A stretch of DNA of 64,000 bases from Homarus americanus. Lineage: Eukaryota > Arthropoda > Malacostraca > Decapoda > Nephropidae. The DNA is taken from positions 5,978,545 through 6,042,544 of the forward strand of contig NW_024724368.1 of the NCBI RefSeq assembly GCF_018991925.1, written 5' to 3'. Position numbers and translations under genes: made by a program. Positions 47,629 to 59,540 of the stretch are shown piece after piece (positions within the stretch are counted from its first letter, which is position 1; each line of letters starts with the position of its first letter). The notes below the pieces were generated by a model. That model was not told the origin of the DNA and ran no database searches. It saw only the letters and a list, made by a program, of their open reading frames with translations.

Positions 47629-47700
47629 TAACCTAACCTAACTAACCTAGCCTAACCTGACCTGACCTAACCTAACCTAACCTAACCTAACCTAACCTAG
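47629..47700. repeat. interstitial CCTAA telomere-type repeat
   Basis: About 13 CCTAA units with CCTGA variants in the middle. No inverted arms are seen around it. Confidence 0.9.
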
Positions 47701-47771
47701 CTACCAGCCGCTTTAAGTTCGTAGGGACCAATGTGTGTCTGCGGTAATATTTAGCCGGGTGATCTGGAAGG

Positions 47772-47863
47772 GTGTGGCTGGTGATCAGGACAGTGTGGCC
47801 GGTCATCAGGACAGTGTGGCCCGGTCATCAGGACAGTGTGGCCCGGTCATCAGGGCGCTGTGG
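47772..47863. repeat. 22-bp tandem repeat GTGTGGCCCGGTCATCAGGACA
   Basis: About four units. Confidence 0.9.
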
Positions 47864-47939
47864 CCACAACACACGTATTATACATCCGGTGGCCGCCACC
47901 CGCCACCACCACTAACTTCACGCTCACACGCGCCCGCCA

Positions 47940-48790
47940 ACACCCTCAACCCTCCACCCTGAACTCTCGCCCTCACCCTTAAATCTCCACCTCACCCTTA
48001 ATCCTCCACCCTCACCCTGGATCCTCCACCTCACCCTGAATCCTCACCCTTACCCCTTAAATCTCACCCTTAATATTCCACCCCACTTAATCCTCCACCC
48101 TCACCCTGAATCCTCCACCCTCACCCTGAATCCTCCCACCCTCACCCTGAATCCTCCACCCTCACCCCTGAATCCTCCACCCTCACCCCTGAATCCTCCA
48201 CCTCACCCCTGAATCCTCCACCCTCACCCCTGAATCCTCCACCCTCACCCTGAATCCTCCACCCTCACCCCTGAATCCTCCACCCTCACCCCTGAATCCT
48301 CCACCCTCACCCTGAATCCTCCTCACCTTAATGCTCCACCCTCACCTTAATCCTCCACCCTCACCTAAATCTCCACCCTCACCCCTGAATCTTCCACCCC
48401 TCACCTTAATGCTCCACCCTCACCCTTAATGCTCCACCCTCACCCTTAATCCTCCACCCTCACCTTAATCCTCCTCACCCCTTAATGCTCCACCTCACCC
48501 TTAATGCTCCACCCTCACCTTAATCCTCCACCTCACCCTTAATCCTCCACCCTCACCCCTTAAATCTCCACCTCACCCTTTAAATCTCCACCCTCATCCC
48601 TTAATACCTCTACCCTTACCCCTTAAATCTCCACCCTTAATATTCCACCCTCACCCCTTAATCCTCCACCCTCACCCCTTAATCCTCCACCCTCACCCCT
48701 CAATCCCCACCTTCACCCCCTCAACCATCAACCTTCACTCCTCCATACTCACCCATCCATACTCATCCCTCTACCCTCCACACCCCTTCC
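47940..48790. repeat. 850-bp C-rich minisatellite
   Basis: About 40 units of 17-20 bp, CCTCCACCCTCACCCCTGAA and CCTTAATGCTCCACCCTCA types, with sub-blocks of each type. Confidence 0.95.
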
Positions 48791-49247
48791 CGCCCTCCAC
48801 CCCCTTCATCACGTGTCTTCCAACCATCTCCACCACGTGTTCTCCACCAGGTGTCCTCCCTCTCACTCCCCAGTACGTGTGTGTGTCCAGATACTCAGTA
48901 AGTCGTACGTCAATTGTCTTCCTCGGAACTGAAGACACGAGAACGCATCTGTAGTCTCAGTACAGTTTCGAAGCCATTTGTGGGTTTTTTCTATCGTAGA
49001 GGAGACAGATAGTTTGTTTTTCTTAACCTACGAGAAAATTTCAACGCAGGAACCGTTGAGAATTTATTACTCATTGAGGTGATCTGGTGGGTGGGTGGCG
49101 GCCATGACTTTTTACCTAACAGTGACGCAGGAATGTTAGAAGTTATGCTGACGGTAAGTTCTCCTGACGGTGTAGGTGTTGCTCATCACTTGACGGTGTA
49201 GGTGGTTCTACTGTATACCCAACCAGCCCCCCAGGTAACGTTAGGAA
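48791..49247. other. spacer, nothing recognised
   Basis: No repeat or gene seen. Confidence 0.45.
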
Positions 49248-49298
49248 GTTTATTCATTAGGTGAAATAAGCTGGAAGGTCTAAACTTCACATGAACTC
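49248..49298. repeat. solo right arm of family T
   Basis: GTTTATTCATTAGGTGAAAT followed by AAGCTGG, TCTAAACTTCAC and ATGAACTC. No TTAGG array and no left arm adjoin it. Confidence 0.6.
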
Positions 49299-49323
49299 AA
49301 AAGTGTCAAGGCAATTTGATCGT

Positions 49324-49392
49324 AACTATGTATGTATGTATGTATGTATGTATGTATGTATGTATGTACAGTATGTATGTATGTATGTATGT
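49324..49392. repeat. (GTAT)n microsatellite
   Basis: About 16 units with one CAGTAT interruption. It adjoins the next element. Confidence 0.95.
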
Positions 49393-49403
49393 TTCAGGCA
49401 ATC

Positions 49404-49574
49404 TGTCAAATCAGACACTGTAAATTACGTGTGTACATGTTCCGTTTTATGTTGTGTATGTTAGGTTAGGTTAGGTTAGGTTAGGTGAAATAAAATAGTC
49501 TAACCAAACCCAAACTATACACAGCACGAAGCAGAACAGTTTTACTTGTATTTTACAGTGTGTCTGATTTGGCA
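49404..49574. mobile_element. foldback element F with TTAGG core
   Basis: The left arm starts TGTCAAATCAGACACTGTAA. The right arm, reversed, starts TGCCAAATCAGACACACTGT. Both continue through TGTTC and TGTGTAT to a core of five TTAGG units that faces CCAAACCC. Arms of roughly 70 bp pair at about 80%, so almost the whole 171 bp is one hairpin. It is unrelated in sequence to families T and H. Confidence 0.85.
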
Positions 49575-50841
49575 CATAAATTCACACACATGTCTCTGTT
49601 ACCTCTAGTCACACACACACACACATCTGACCTTTATTACACTCGTAGTCAACTAGTGGTATAGCATTATATGTTGATGGTAGAGAACTTGACCAATAAG
49701 TTTGACCTGTATTGTATGGACACAAAGAGGTTAATCAGAGCGTCATACTGATCTACTTTCTCCCCGTTAAAAGAGCGTCACAGGAGGACGTGACTGTCAC
49801 AACACAGTAATGACTCGTCACATACCGTCACACACTGACCTCGCTCGCTGGCGGTGACTGTTCAGATGGAGCCTCCATCGTTTTGGGCCTCAGTCCTAAC
49901 CTAAACTATGATCATTGGGCCCCAGTATTAGTGGGGCCGAGTTCCATCTTTATGACAGGTGGGAGCGTACCAGGTCAGCCTTGGGGCCTATTGGGTCAGT
50001 AGCCAACACGCACAATGCTTAGGTTAGTTTAATATATAATAAATAGGTGAGGTAGGGACGACTAAGGCTTCCCCACTCCTAATGATAAGCTTTAGATAAT
50101 GACCTAATAAGACTTCTGCTCAACCCATGTGATTAGGCTAGATTGGGGACCTATTAGGACTAACAGCTTCCCTCACTACTGCGTTACGGCTCACTGCCCA
50201 TGTCACCTCAGGACAAACCGGGATGAGGTGGAGGAGGGTATGAGACTGGGGTCACCTGCCCACAAAGTCTACCTGTAGTGAGGCCACGTTCTGGGTACTT
50301 GGTCAAATCTGAATCCCTGTTACTCACTTGAACTACGCTGTGTTTAGGGCGCCGTAGTTACTAACTCTCTCAAAAGTAAGTGTGTGTGTGTGAATTGTTT
50401 ACCATATGTAGAGTAAATATTCTAGCCAGGGTTAACATTCACGTTGCTGTGTGTCTTTAAACAATAAATAATGTTTTATATAAAGGAGTTGGAAATAATG
50501 GAGTAACACGTAAGAAAAAAAAATCTCTATCTCCAAAAATAATGTATTAGTATTATTTATAAGGAACACAATATAATCCTCTGTATATGACGATTTTTTC
50601 CTTAAGTAAACATTGGATAAAAAAGACGATGGAAATAACTGTGAAAAAATAACCTCATTGGTTTTTTCTTAAGAGAACTTTATGAAAAAAATAGAAAAAA
50701 TAGCCTAAAGAATAGCATGATTTGTGTGTTCTCATTTATTATAGAGGAGATGATCCCCGCTGGCCGGTCCACCTGCCCACCGCACCATAAAGAGTTGAGC
50801 CTAACTCGGCCCCGCCAACAAAGGGACTTGATCCTCCTTGC
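49575..50841. other. AT-rich spacer, no gene recognised
   Basis: Contains GGGCCCCAGTATTAGTGGGG near 49917, which shares its GGGCCCC core with 273-374. Short poly-A/T runs occur near 50515-50700. No frame of interest. Confidence 0.5.
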
Positions 50842-50860
50842 TGGCCACCAGGGGGAGCCA
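50842..50860 (+). promoter_or_regulatory. CTCF-like site TGGCCACCAGGGGGAGCCA
   Basis: Contains CCACCAGGGGGAGC, one base away from the animal CTCF core CCACCAGGGGGCGC. It lies in a locally GC-rich stretch (50752-50860) inside AT-rich sequence. Confidence 0.45.
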
Positions 50861-52355
50861 AATCCCGTATGAATAGGAAGCTTTTTTCCTTCTGTGTTGA
50901 GAGAGATGGTTCTGGTGTAGGTGATTCTTACGTGCTCACCACAGTTATGGTCTTTTTTTGTATGACTTGACTATTCCATGTAATAATAATAATAATAGTA
51001 ACTGTAATAATAATAACGTATTTAATTTTGAATTGGATCCACACTTGTTTAACAATAACAACGGAACATCATAAATGGTACAAATTCTCAATGGTTATAA
51101 AGACACCTTGATGACGACCTTCCAGTCTTCTTAACGTGTGTCAATATCACTCCTGTGTGCTGTTTGTCGACATGTTAATAATTATTTTTTTTATCTTTTT
51201 CCTTATTTTCTCTCTCTCTCTCGTGTGTGTGCGGTGTGTTTGGTGTGTGTGTGTGTGTGTTTGTTTGTTTATCCTAACCGTTTCGTTTGTATAAAAAAAT
51301 AATCAGTGATAATATATATATTTACTTTTATATCTCAAAGTGAATCTCTTTACCAGTAGATCTATATATTCCTCTGTGACCCAACATTATCGATCCTGTT
51401 AACAGACATCTAGAGAGTGTAGATGTTGTGGACCAGATATTTCTAAGCACAATAAGACAGCATCTGTGTGTGTGTGTGTGGGAAGGAGGAGGCTGTGTGT
51501 GTGTGTGACCTTCCAGAGCATTGTGTCCACCAATATGACCACCATTGTCTGCCTCTGTACCACCAGTTGAGATTTCTATCATTTGTATCGCTCTTGTCGT
51601 TGGCCATATCTGGTAATATCGTCACCCGTGAAATTTGTGTCCGAGTGTCCTCTGGGTGTCCTCCTACAAGCTCCTCTTCCTTTACTCCCACTCCTTGGAG
51701 GGATTCACCGCCTTGGGGGCTCTTCCCTCCGGAGCAGGTAAGGTTTTGTGACCCATCCAAGTGAAAAAATTAGGGGTCCGACCCTCCCCTTACCTCGACC
51801 CTAGAGAACCATTCACATCAAGTCGTAAGGATTTCAGGCCTATTACAGCACTGCTATTTTTTATAAAGTGCTTTAATGGGATTAGAAAAAAAGTGGAGGG
51901 AAGATGACGCTTTTAGTGATCATCTTGAGGGCGAGGGTCGAGGGGCGTAATGGTGGGCATGAATAGTGGAGAGGAGGACACTGTGTCTCCTCCGTCACGT
52001 CTCCTGGAGGAGGGGGACAAGACCGTAGGGACAACTCGGTAATGCTGGTTTAATAAAGAAAAAAAATTCTCGTTTGACAGACATGTTTGTTTTAAGGTTT
52101 TAGTCGTATGATGGAGAAGTTTGTACTACATACAGACTCTGGTCATATAGGGGGACGTGAATGGTTTAAAATGGTTTGGTCGGCTGATAAACTTGTTTTA
52201 AATGTCCTGTTACACGTCAGACATGGGTTTTAAAAGGTTTTGTCGTGGGAGACTTGTTGGTTTAATAGCGGTTCACTCTATGGTGGTCTTGTATAGTACT
52301 GTACGGGCTGACTTTTATGGTGTTATTATTAATAGTAGAGTTTTGGGTTTTGGTG
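50861..52355. other. spacer with short CT, GT and AAT runs
   Basis: Short AAT (50983-51015), CT (51210-51222), GT (51222-51262) and GT (51464-51505) runs. A 98-residue plus frame (51468-51764) has ordinary composition but no recognised domain. Confidence 0.5.
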
Positions 52356-52570
52356 TGATGATGATGATGATGATGATGAGTGGTTATGATGAGGATGAGT
52401 GATTCTGATGATGATGAAGATGATGATGTTGTTGATGATGATGATGATGATGAGTGGTTATGATGAGGATGAGTGGTTGTGATGGTGGTGATGATGATGA
52501 TGATGATGTTGTTGTTGATGATGATGATGATGATGATGATGATGAGTGGTTATGATGAGGATGAGTGATT
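52356..52570. repeat. (GAT)n-rich array
   Basis: GATGATGATG interrupted by GAGTGGTTATGATGAG blocks that recur near 52375, 52451 and 52542. Confidence 0.92.
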
Positions 52571-52572
52571 CT

Positions 52573-52795
52573 GATGATGATGAAGATGGGGCAGTGATGG
52601 TGAGGCAGTGATGGTGAGGCAGTGATGGTGTAACAGTGATGGTGGGGCAGTGATGGTGTAACAGTGATGATGGGGCAGTGATGGTGGGTTATTGGTGGTG
52701 GTGCAGTGATGGTGGTGCAACAATGATGGTGTGGCAGTGATGGTGCAACAATGATGGTGTGGCAGTGATGGTGCAACAGTGATGGTGAGGCACAG
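52573..52795. repeat. 15-bp minisatellite GGGGCAGTGATGGTG
   Basis: About 14 units with GTAACA, GTGCAACA and GAGGCA variants. The minus-strand frames are His/Thr/Pro repeat translations. Confidence 0.9.
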
Positions 52796-52873
52796 TGATA
52801 GTTGGAAGTGATACCATCGGGCAGTGAGTGGCTTATGGCGTGTTGGGCATGGGTGGGGCAGCACGCACACGTT

Positions 52874-53400
52874 CGCTGTTTTTCATGCTGTTAACTCATT
52901 CCTCTCGCTGTTATTTCGTGCTGTTAACTCTCTATTCTCGCTGTTATTTCATGCTGTTAACTCATTTCTCTCGCTGTTATTCCATGCTGTTAACTCATTC
53001 CTCTCGCTGTTATTTCATGCTGTTAACTCATTCCTCTCGATGTTATTTCATGCTGTTAACTCATTCCTCTCGCTGTTATTCCATGCTGTTAACTCATTCC
53101 TCTCGCTGTTATTTCATTCTGTTAACTCATTCCTCTCGCTGTTATTCCATGCTGTTAACTCATTCCTCTCGATGTTATTTCATGCTGTTAACTCATTCCT
53201 CTCGCTGTTATTTCATTCTGTTAACTCATTCCTCTCGCTGTTATTTCGTGCTGTTAACTCATTCCTCTCGCTGTTATTTCGTGCTGTTAACTCATTCCTC
53301 GTGCTGTTAACTCTCTCTTCTACTGTTACTTCACGCTGTTAAGACTGACTCACATATTCTTCATGCTGTTAACTCACTGTTGCCGTTTTCTCTTGCTGTT
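52874..53400. repeat. 33-bp minisatellite CATGCTGTTAACTCATTCCT + CTCGCTGTTATTT
   Basis: About 14 units. The length 33 keeps two plus-strand frames open (172 and 160 residues) with 11-residue repeats HAVNSFLSLLF and MLLTHSSRCYF. Two frames open at once is a property of the unit, so neither is taken as a gene. Each unit contains the palindrome GTTAAC. Confidence 0.95.
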
Positions 53401-53464
53401 AACTGCCGATTCTCTCCGCCTGTTGTTGTCACTCCTTCACGCTTACCAGTTGTGAGGGAAGATT

Positions 53465-53652
53465 CAAGCAGGAGGAAAAGGCAAGAGATAGAGAGAGGAG
53501 GAAGAGAGGGAGAGGAGGGAATAGTGGAAGGAAGGAAGGAAGGAAGAGAGGGAGAGGAGGAAGACAGGAGGAAGAGGAAGGGAGAGGAGGGGAGGGAGGA
53601 GGATGTCACTTCCGGGTGTAACGTCCGGAGTGGCGACAAAGAGAGAGGGTGA
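53465..53652. repeat. purine-rich GAGGAAG tract
   Basis: GGAGGAAGAGAGGGAGAGGA-type sequence with GGAAGGAAGGAAG. Confidence 0.8.
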
Positions 53653-53674
53653 AGGATGCTGCCCCTTAGTACCC

Positions 53675-53998
53675 CTTGTCTACCTTACCTTCCTCCCCCT
53701 GTCTACCTCTTCTTCCTCCCCCTGTCTACCTCACCTTCCTCCCCCTGTCTACCTCACCTTCCTCCCCCTGTCTACCTCCTTCCTCCCCCTGTCTCTCACC
53801 TTCCTCCCCCTGTCTACCTTCCTCCCCCTGTCTACTACCTCACCTTCCTCCCCCTGTCTACCTCACCTTCCTCCCTCCTGTCTACCTCACCTTCCTCCCC
53901 CTGTCTACCTCACCTTCCTCCCCCTGTCTACCTCACCTTCCTCCCCCTGTCTACCTCACCTTCCTCCCCCTGTCTACCTCACCTCCCTCCTGTCTACC
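53675..53998. repeat. 23-bp minisatellite TACCTCACCTTCCTCCCCCT + GTC
   Basis: About 14 units, some shortened. Frames of 111-133 residues are Pro/Leu/Ser repeat translations. Confidence 0.94.
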
Positions 53999-54400
53999 CC
54001 CTGATAAGTAGTATATCGGTAGACGTAATTAGCCAATAGACAAATGATACAAATAGACATAGAATCGATTAATTAAACTTAGCGTAAATTTTAGACATTG
54101 TCGATGTAGACAAAGTAGACACGTGGTAGAAGTAGACACAAGGAAAAAATAAACATGGTGGAAATAGACAAATACGGTGGAATTAGACATGTGGTTGAAA
54201 TAGACATACAGTGGAACTATCAGAGAATTGACCAGATAGACATGTTGGCTGAGTAGACATGGTTAATGATATAGCCATCAACTGGAAACAGACATACCCT
54301 CTTGTCCATCAGTAGACATATAGACGTGGCAGCAGATAAACCAAGGATTAGACATATGGTCTAACCCCTTTGGCTGCCGGACCAAAGGGAAATTCAGTCA
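53999..54400. repeat. diverged GTGGAAATAGACAT repeat
   Basis: TAGACAT or TAGACAAA recurs about 15 times at spacings of 14-30 bp, suggesting an old decayed array. Confidence 0.55.
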
Positions 54401-54436
54401 CTGAGATATGGCTGTGTACACGTAGTTAGTATATGT

Positions 54437-54585
54437 AGTCATGTGGGTGGTTCTGTGTACACGTATAGTCATGTGAGTGGTTCTGTGTACACGTATAGTC
54501 ATGTGGGTGGTTCTGTGTACACGTATAGTCATGTGGGTGGTTCTGTGTACTCGTATAGTCATGTGGATGGTTTTGTGTACACGTG
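54437..54585. repeat. 30-bp tandem repeat CATGTGGGTGGTTCTGTGTA + CACGTATAGT
   Basis: Five units with few substitutions. Confidence 0.93.
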
Positions 54586-54735
54586 ATTCAAGCGTGTGTA
54601 GGTGTATGTACACTTACATAAAAATGTGGGTGGATGGGAGAATGGAAACTAAGGGAGGGTGGGTGGTAGCATCCCTGCACCGCCCAGATTTGCCACCCAC
54701 TTCCGGGCTCTCTCACCTGCTCTACTTTAGCATCC

Positions 54736-55040
<305 letters not shown>

Positions 55041-55670
55041 GCAATTCCCCGACACTCTTTAGATCTTGCAGGAAAATAATATTAGGCAAAGTCTCATAAA
55101 TTTATCATAATGTGGCGGCCTTTAGTTGTAGTGGATGGACTGCGTAAGGTAGCGATTGGACACTTGAAATTTATATGAGTTTTCGGGGATTTATCGCGTG
55201 TTCGAGTTTAGGCGATTTCCTACACACAGCGCCTAGTTTTACTTTCCCTTTGATATATGGCACAAAATATATGATTTTATGTATTAGAAGTATACATAAT
55301 GACAGTTCAAATTATTCATACTTTGAGTTATGTGCGTGAAATTGTATGGATCGTATGATGTTACATGTATGAAAATTACCTGTAATGTGTTAACAGTGTG
55401 TATTTACCTTAGTCTCCCCCTGACCAGCAAAATTCCTCTCAGAGCTTGTGGTTATATACAGGTGTTGGTGGCGGGTCATTCATCACACCTTAATTACCGA
55501 CTCTCCACTGTGTGCTACCCCCAGAAAATGTTATATTTTCAGACACTAATTTATGAGACTTTGTTACTTTTTCTTTGTATTCTTAATTGCTTTACTTCAC
55601 TTGTTTATTTTATACTTAGAACAGAAAAAAGTTAAGATATACATATACACAGTAAGTGAGTATACAATCA
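55041..55670. other. AT-rich spacer, nothing recognised
   Basis: Frames of 60-101 residues only. No domain recognised. Confidence 0.5.
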
Positions 55671-55989
55671 GGGGTCACTTGAAGATTAGGTATCCCAGCT
55701 TATTAACCCCTTCACTATGGGGACGTCACCAGTAATGTTTTATTTGGTCAACACCAGACGATTGTATTCAGCACAGACAGGATCCCGTGCACAGGTGGGT
55801 ATTAGGCTATCTTCCCCAAACACCCTACCGCAACTTAAGGGGGCTAGGTTAGGTTAGGATAGGTTAGGTTAGGTTAGGTTAGGTTAGGTTAGATGAAATT
55901 ATGTTGTGTTGTGTTGTGTTGTGTTGTGTTAGCGTTTAAGTGTTTAATCATCAGGTGAAAGAAGCTCGGGTGCCAAACTTTCGGGTGAT
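55671..55989. mobile_element. family T element with long interior
   Basis: The left arm is GGGGTCACTTGAAGATTAGG + TATCCCAGCTTATTAACC. The right arm is TTTAATCATCAGGTGAAAGA + AGCTCGGGTGCC, then CGGGTGATG. The interior holds a TTAGG array (55846-55892) and a GTGTT array. Arms are imperfect. Confidence 0.75.
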
Positions 55990-56343
55990 GCACAGGTAGT
56001 TGTATATAACACTGGGGCTGAGGTCTCTACACCTTGTGAAGAGGAACACGGAAACAGATACTATGAGGTGGTTCATATCAGCTGAGGTGCTGGCTATGGC
56101 AGGATGTGTAACAGGTTTTGAGAATAATTAATAACAAATCTGCTATATAATGATCAGCGAGTTCCAACCATCACTGTGTAATTATGGAAGAGTCCCAAAT
56201 ATAATTACGTAATGACAAGCTTCAATATTTATGAACATCGAGAGTTTCAACCATAAGCGTTCTTGTGAACGTGAAGAGCTTATTTTGTATGATTCACGTT
56301 CAGAAGTGGAATTCAAATTCACATGTATTAAATTAACAGACTG

Positions 56344-56344
<1 letters not shown>
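55990..56344. other. spacer, nothing recognised
   Basis: No repeat or gene seen. Confidence 0.45.

Positions 56345-56388
<44 letters not shown>
56345..56388. repeat. (CA)n microsatellite
   Basis: About 21 CA units. Confidence 0.95.
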
Positions 56389-56389
<1 letters not shown>

Positions 56390-56419
56390 ACGTCATAACA
56401 AATCCCAGCAGGAAGTAGG

Positions 56420-56550
56420 AAAGGGCCGGGCGTGTGGGCAGGCGCGGGCAGGGCGTGCGGGCAGTGGCTGAGGAGGGGGGAAAGGGGTGCGCGTGGCTGG
56501 CCTCGTCCGCGGCAGGTGACGCGCGCACACCACGTGACCACGCGCGTCGT
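56420..56550. promoter_or_regulatory. CpG-rich patch with palindromic CACGTG module
   Basis: A GC-rich stretch with many CpGs in an otherwise AT-rich window. GACGCGCG (56518-56525) and CGCGCGTC (56541-56548) are perfect inverted repeats around CACGTG (56531-56536). Related GCGCGCGTG runs occur at 56790-56805 and 57925-57950. It could be a promoter, but no downstream gene is recognised. Confidence 0.35.
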
Positions 56551-57553
56551 CTGGGAAAAAATCTGACGTTCTTATCCTACATGCAGGTGGCCAGACCGTG
56601 ACGTTCTGGGAGGTATGTAGTGCCATGGGCCTTGTTTACACGATGATAACAGTTTAAACTCCAGCACCGTAGGGAAGGTAAACAAACTTGTTTTTCCTTG
56701 TAAGGAGAATCTTAAGGCACTGCCGAGATGGGTATGTTGAGAGTGTTAGGGGGCCCACAGTACAGAGAACCCCGGGTTAGGAAGGACGGAGAGCGTGGTG
56801 CGCGCGTGAGCCAGCGGCGACAAGCCTGGGTGACCGTGGGAATCCTCGCTCGCCCATGAAGGTCACCCACCCTAGTCAGCTGTGGAGGGGGAGTAGCGGT
56901 GGTGATGGGGGAATGTGAGAAGAGGGAACCTGATAGAGGAACATGTGAAGGGGGTAATAGGGGAATTGTGAAGGGGTTGGTGGGGGAATTGAGAAGGGGA
57001 GATATGAAGGGGCTACCTGAATAAAGAATAGTACATAATGAGCACCTGTGGAGAAGGACCTGGAAGGTAGACCTGTTGAGGTAATAGTGAAAGGAAGAGG
57101 GCGGGTAACTTGCTAGCAGTCCTGTAAGAGAGATCAGTGGCGGAGGACCTGTTAGGGGACTTGTTGGGACCAATAAGTCGGTTATTAGGGGAGATATTGA
57201 GGTAATGCTTGGTGGGGGAGTACCTGTTGGTGGTGGCCTCAGACTATACTGCTGTGGGTAGATGAGGGCAATGATGAATCTATAAAGGAAGGTTGAGGGA
57301 CAAAAGTAACGAGTAATTGGTTATTCTATGCATCAATGTTTACTGTTCATAGAGCTGGTCGATGTGTCTAAGGAGCACTGTGTACACTGCTACAGTACTA
57401 GTAGCAGGATGTAATAACTGTTGAAGAGCGACTCAGTGGGTTAAGGCGGCACCAGTGTGAGAGCTTTGTTTGTATGTAGATTAGGTTGATAAATCTACGT
57501 TTTCCTTATTGTATTGAGGGTAATACGCACGTCTAACTTATGTCATCGTTTGG

Positions 57554-57556
<3 letters not shown>
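56551..57556. other. mixed GC-rich then AT-rich spacer
   Basis: CpG-rich at 56780-56860 and G-rich at 56885-57000. The 153-residue minus frame (56712-57173) is Pro/Ser/Leu-rich and not recognised. Confidence 0.45.
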
Positions 57557-57648
<92 letters not shown>

Positions 57649-57670
57649 GTAATAATAATAATAATAATAT
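57557..57670. repeat. (TTA)n microsatellite
   Basis: About 33 TTA units with one TTTTTA slip, then an inverted ATA run. The poly-Asn frame is a translation of this array. Confidence 0.96.
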
Positions 57671-57879
57671 AATCATACTAATAGTATTATGCTTCTGAGT
57701 CTTGGTCTTCTTCATACAGTGCTGCCGGAGTATTGATATAAACATGAAAAGAAACAGACAGCTTAGTTCAGTTAACGTGTGGATGCTTTTACCAGTTGGC
57801 GTCATGGTAAAGATCTTATTAATGCCCCACGTGATAGGTGGACCCTCAACCACAACCCTCCTCCCTGGCCAGGTAGATG

Positions 57880-57975
57880 ATCCCCACCAGGTGAAGGACG
57901 AGGCAGACGGACGGGCGCCACGTGCAGGCAACGCGTGGCCGCGCGTGCCTGGGCTCCCACGGGCGGTCACCACAC
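57880..57975. other. second CpG-rich patch
   Basis: Contains GCCACGTGC, ACGCGTGG and CCGCGCGTGCC. Its composition resembles 56420-56550. No gene assigned. Confidence 0.4.
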
Positions 57976-58217
57976 TCCCACGCTACTCCCCACACCTCCC
58001 TCCCGCCCCTCATCCCTCCCTCCCATTCCTCACTACCCATAATTTACCAGATTTTGCCACGTGCAAATACTAGCCCGATGAATTGACGGGTGTGAGGGGA
58101 TGGAAAGTGGAGAGTTTGTATGTTATTATATTGTGAGTTTCACTTACACAAGCTTAACATATCCCTGGTGGTGGTAATGGTGTTCCTAACGTAAGTGAGC
58201 GCCGCTACAGGCAGAAG

Positions 58218-58412
58218 GTAGGGTGCTGTAGGTTAGGAGTAGGGCAGATTAGGCCAGGGTAGGCAAGGCTAGGTTGGGTTACTTTGGCTAGGTTCAGTAC
58301 GGTAGCTTAGGGTAAGGTAGGTTAGAGTAGGGTAGGTTCGGTTAGAGTAGGGTTGGGTAGGATAAAGTAGGGTTGGGTAGGATAAAGTAGGGTTGGGTAG
58401 GGTAAAGAGGGT
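58218..58412. repeat. TAGGG/TTGGGTAGG minisatellite
   Basis: Units such as ATAAAGTAGGGTTGGGTAGG (three near-perfect copies at the right) and degenerate TAGGTTAGAG to the left. It resembles diverged TTAGG. No inverted arms seen. Confidence 0.8.
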
Positions 58413-58616
58413 AAATTAGTGAATGCCTAGTAGACCACACAACAAAATCAATAACTAGTGATACTAATAACTAGGTATTCTCGTGCTGGTAGCTGGTATA
58501 ACTATTATCCGTGCTTAAAAATGTAAGCAAGGGTTAACATAAACAAAACAAGCTGGGTCAGTCTGAGAGGAACACCCTGTAGAAGGTTGGGGGTTTGTGT
58601 CGTGTTTATCCTCCCT

Positions 58617-58617
58617 C

Positions 58618-58656
<39 letters not shown>
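58617..58656. repeat. (GT)n microsatellite
   Basis: About 20 GT units. Confidence 0.95.
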
Positions 58657-58658
<2 letters not shown>

Positions 58659-58828
58659 GGCACTTTTTTAACTCTCCAAGTAATGATTATCTGTCAACTT
58701 TGCATTTTCTGTTTGTCTATGATAATGAGTTGCAAAATACCAAAGACACTCTTACAAGGGAAAGGTTTGTTGAAGCTGCCACGAGAATCAGATAAAACGA
58801 TAAAATATGACTTCCCACGCCCCCTGAG

Positions 58829-58829
<1 letters not shown>

Positions 58830-58872
<43 letters not shown>
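58830..58872. repeat. (CA)n microsatellite
   Basis: About 21 CA units. Confidence 0.95.
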
Positions 58873-58877
<5 letters not shown>

Positions 58878-58989
58878 TACCTCTACCTACCTGGTGGGTG
58901 TTGCAATGAAGGTTTTACTAGGATAGATAGGTATATATTCTATAATATCGTCATACTAAATCACACTGGATCACCATGAACTACATACT

Positions 58990-59210
58990 ACGTAGACAGT
59001 ACACAGGTAGAACAAACAATGGTAAAGCGTGAGTCGACTTAACCCAGACATGGTCCCACTCCCCCCAACAAGCCGACAATGTGCTAAGCAATCGTCATAA
59101 TACAGTAAGTTCACATTGCTTCAACATGCACGTTAGAGAGTGCAGGTGTACAAACAATGGTTAAGAGTAAGTCTATATAACCCAGGATAGCCCGAGGGAG
59201 ATTCACACGA
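58990..59210. repeat. dispersed repeat family R, copies 1 and 2
   Basis: AGAACAAACAATGGTAAAGC-TGAGTCGACTTAACCCAG (58990-59065) and GTACAAACAATGGTTAAGAG-TAAGTCTATATAACCCAG (59135-59210) are diverged copies. A third copy is at 63236-63345. Confidence 0.55.
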
Positions 59211-59324
59211 GCCTCTGAGACCAGGGTGAAGGAAGCGCTGGTCACCCCGGCACACGAGACTAGTGCCAGCTCTGCCTCTTATTACTTCACCCCACAATTA
59301 ACACTAAACGCAATATATATGTAA

Positions 59325-59540
59325 AACGCTTCACCATCTCACAATACTTATCGCTGGCGGCATTCTCAGAGACCTTCATCATCTTAGCAGGTCACAATAT
59401 TTCTCACGAGGAATATCTTGGACACCGAGACACCCTATATCTTACAATACCTCTCACTAACAGCTTACAATACTTCTCACAAACAGCATCTCACAATACT
59501 TCTCATTGACATCTCACAATACATCTCACCAGCAGCTTCC
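59325..59540. repeat. diverged ATCTCACAATACTTCTCAC repeat
   Basis: About seven units of 24-35 bp, clearest at 59450-59530. Confidence 0.7.

Noticed and set aside
49876..50160. A repeat family based on GGGCCCC near TTAGG, as at 273-374, 15271 and 30834
   Set aside because: Only short GC words are shared. I could not align the flanks of the four sites well enough to call one family.
52824..53342. 172-residue frame with an 11-residue repeat, like a repeat protein
   Set aside because: A second frame is open over the same 33-bp array with an unrelated repeat peptide. There is no start context, no flanking unique coding sequence and no sign of one frame being preferred.
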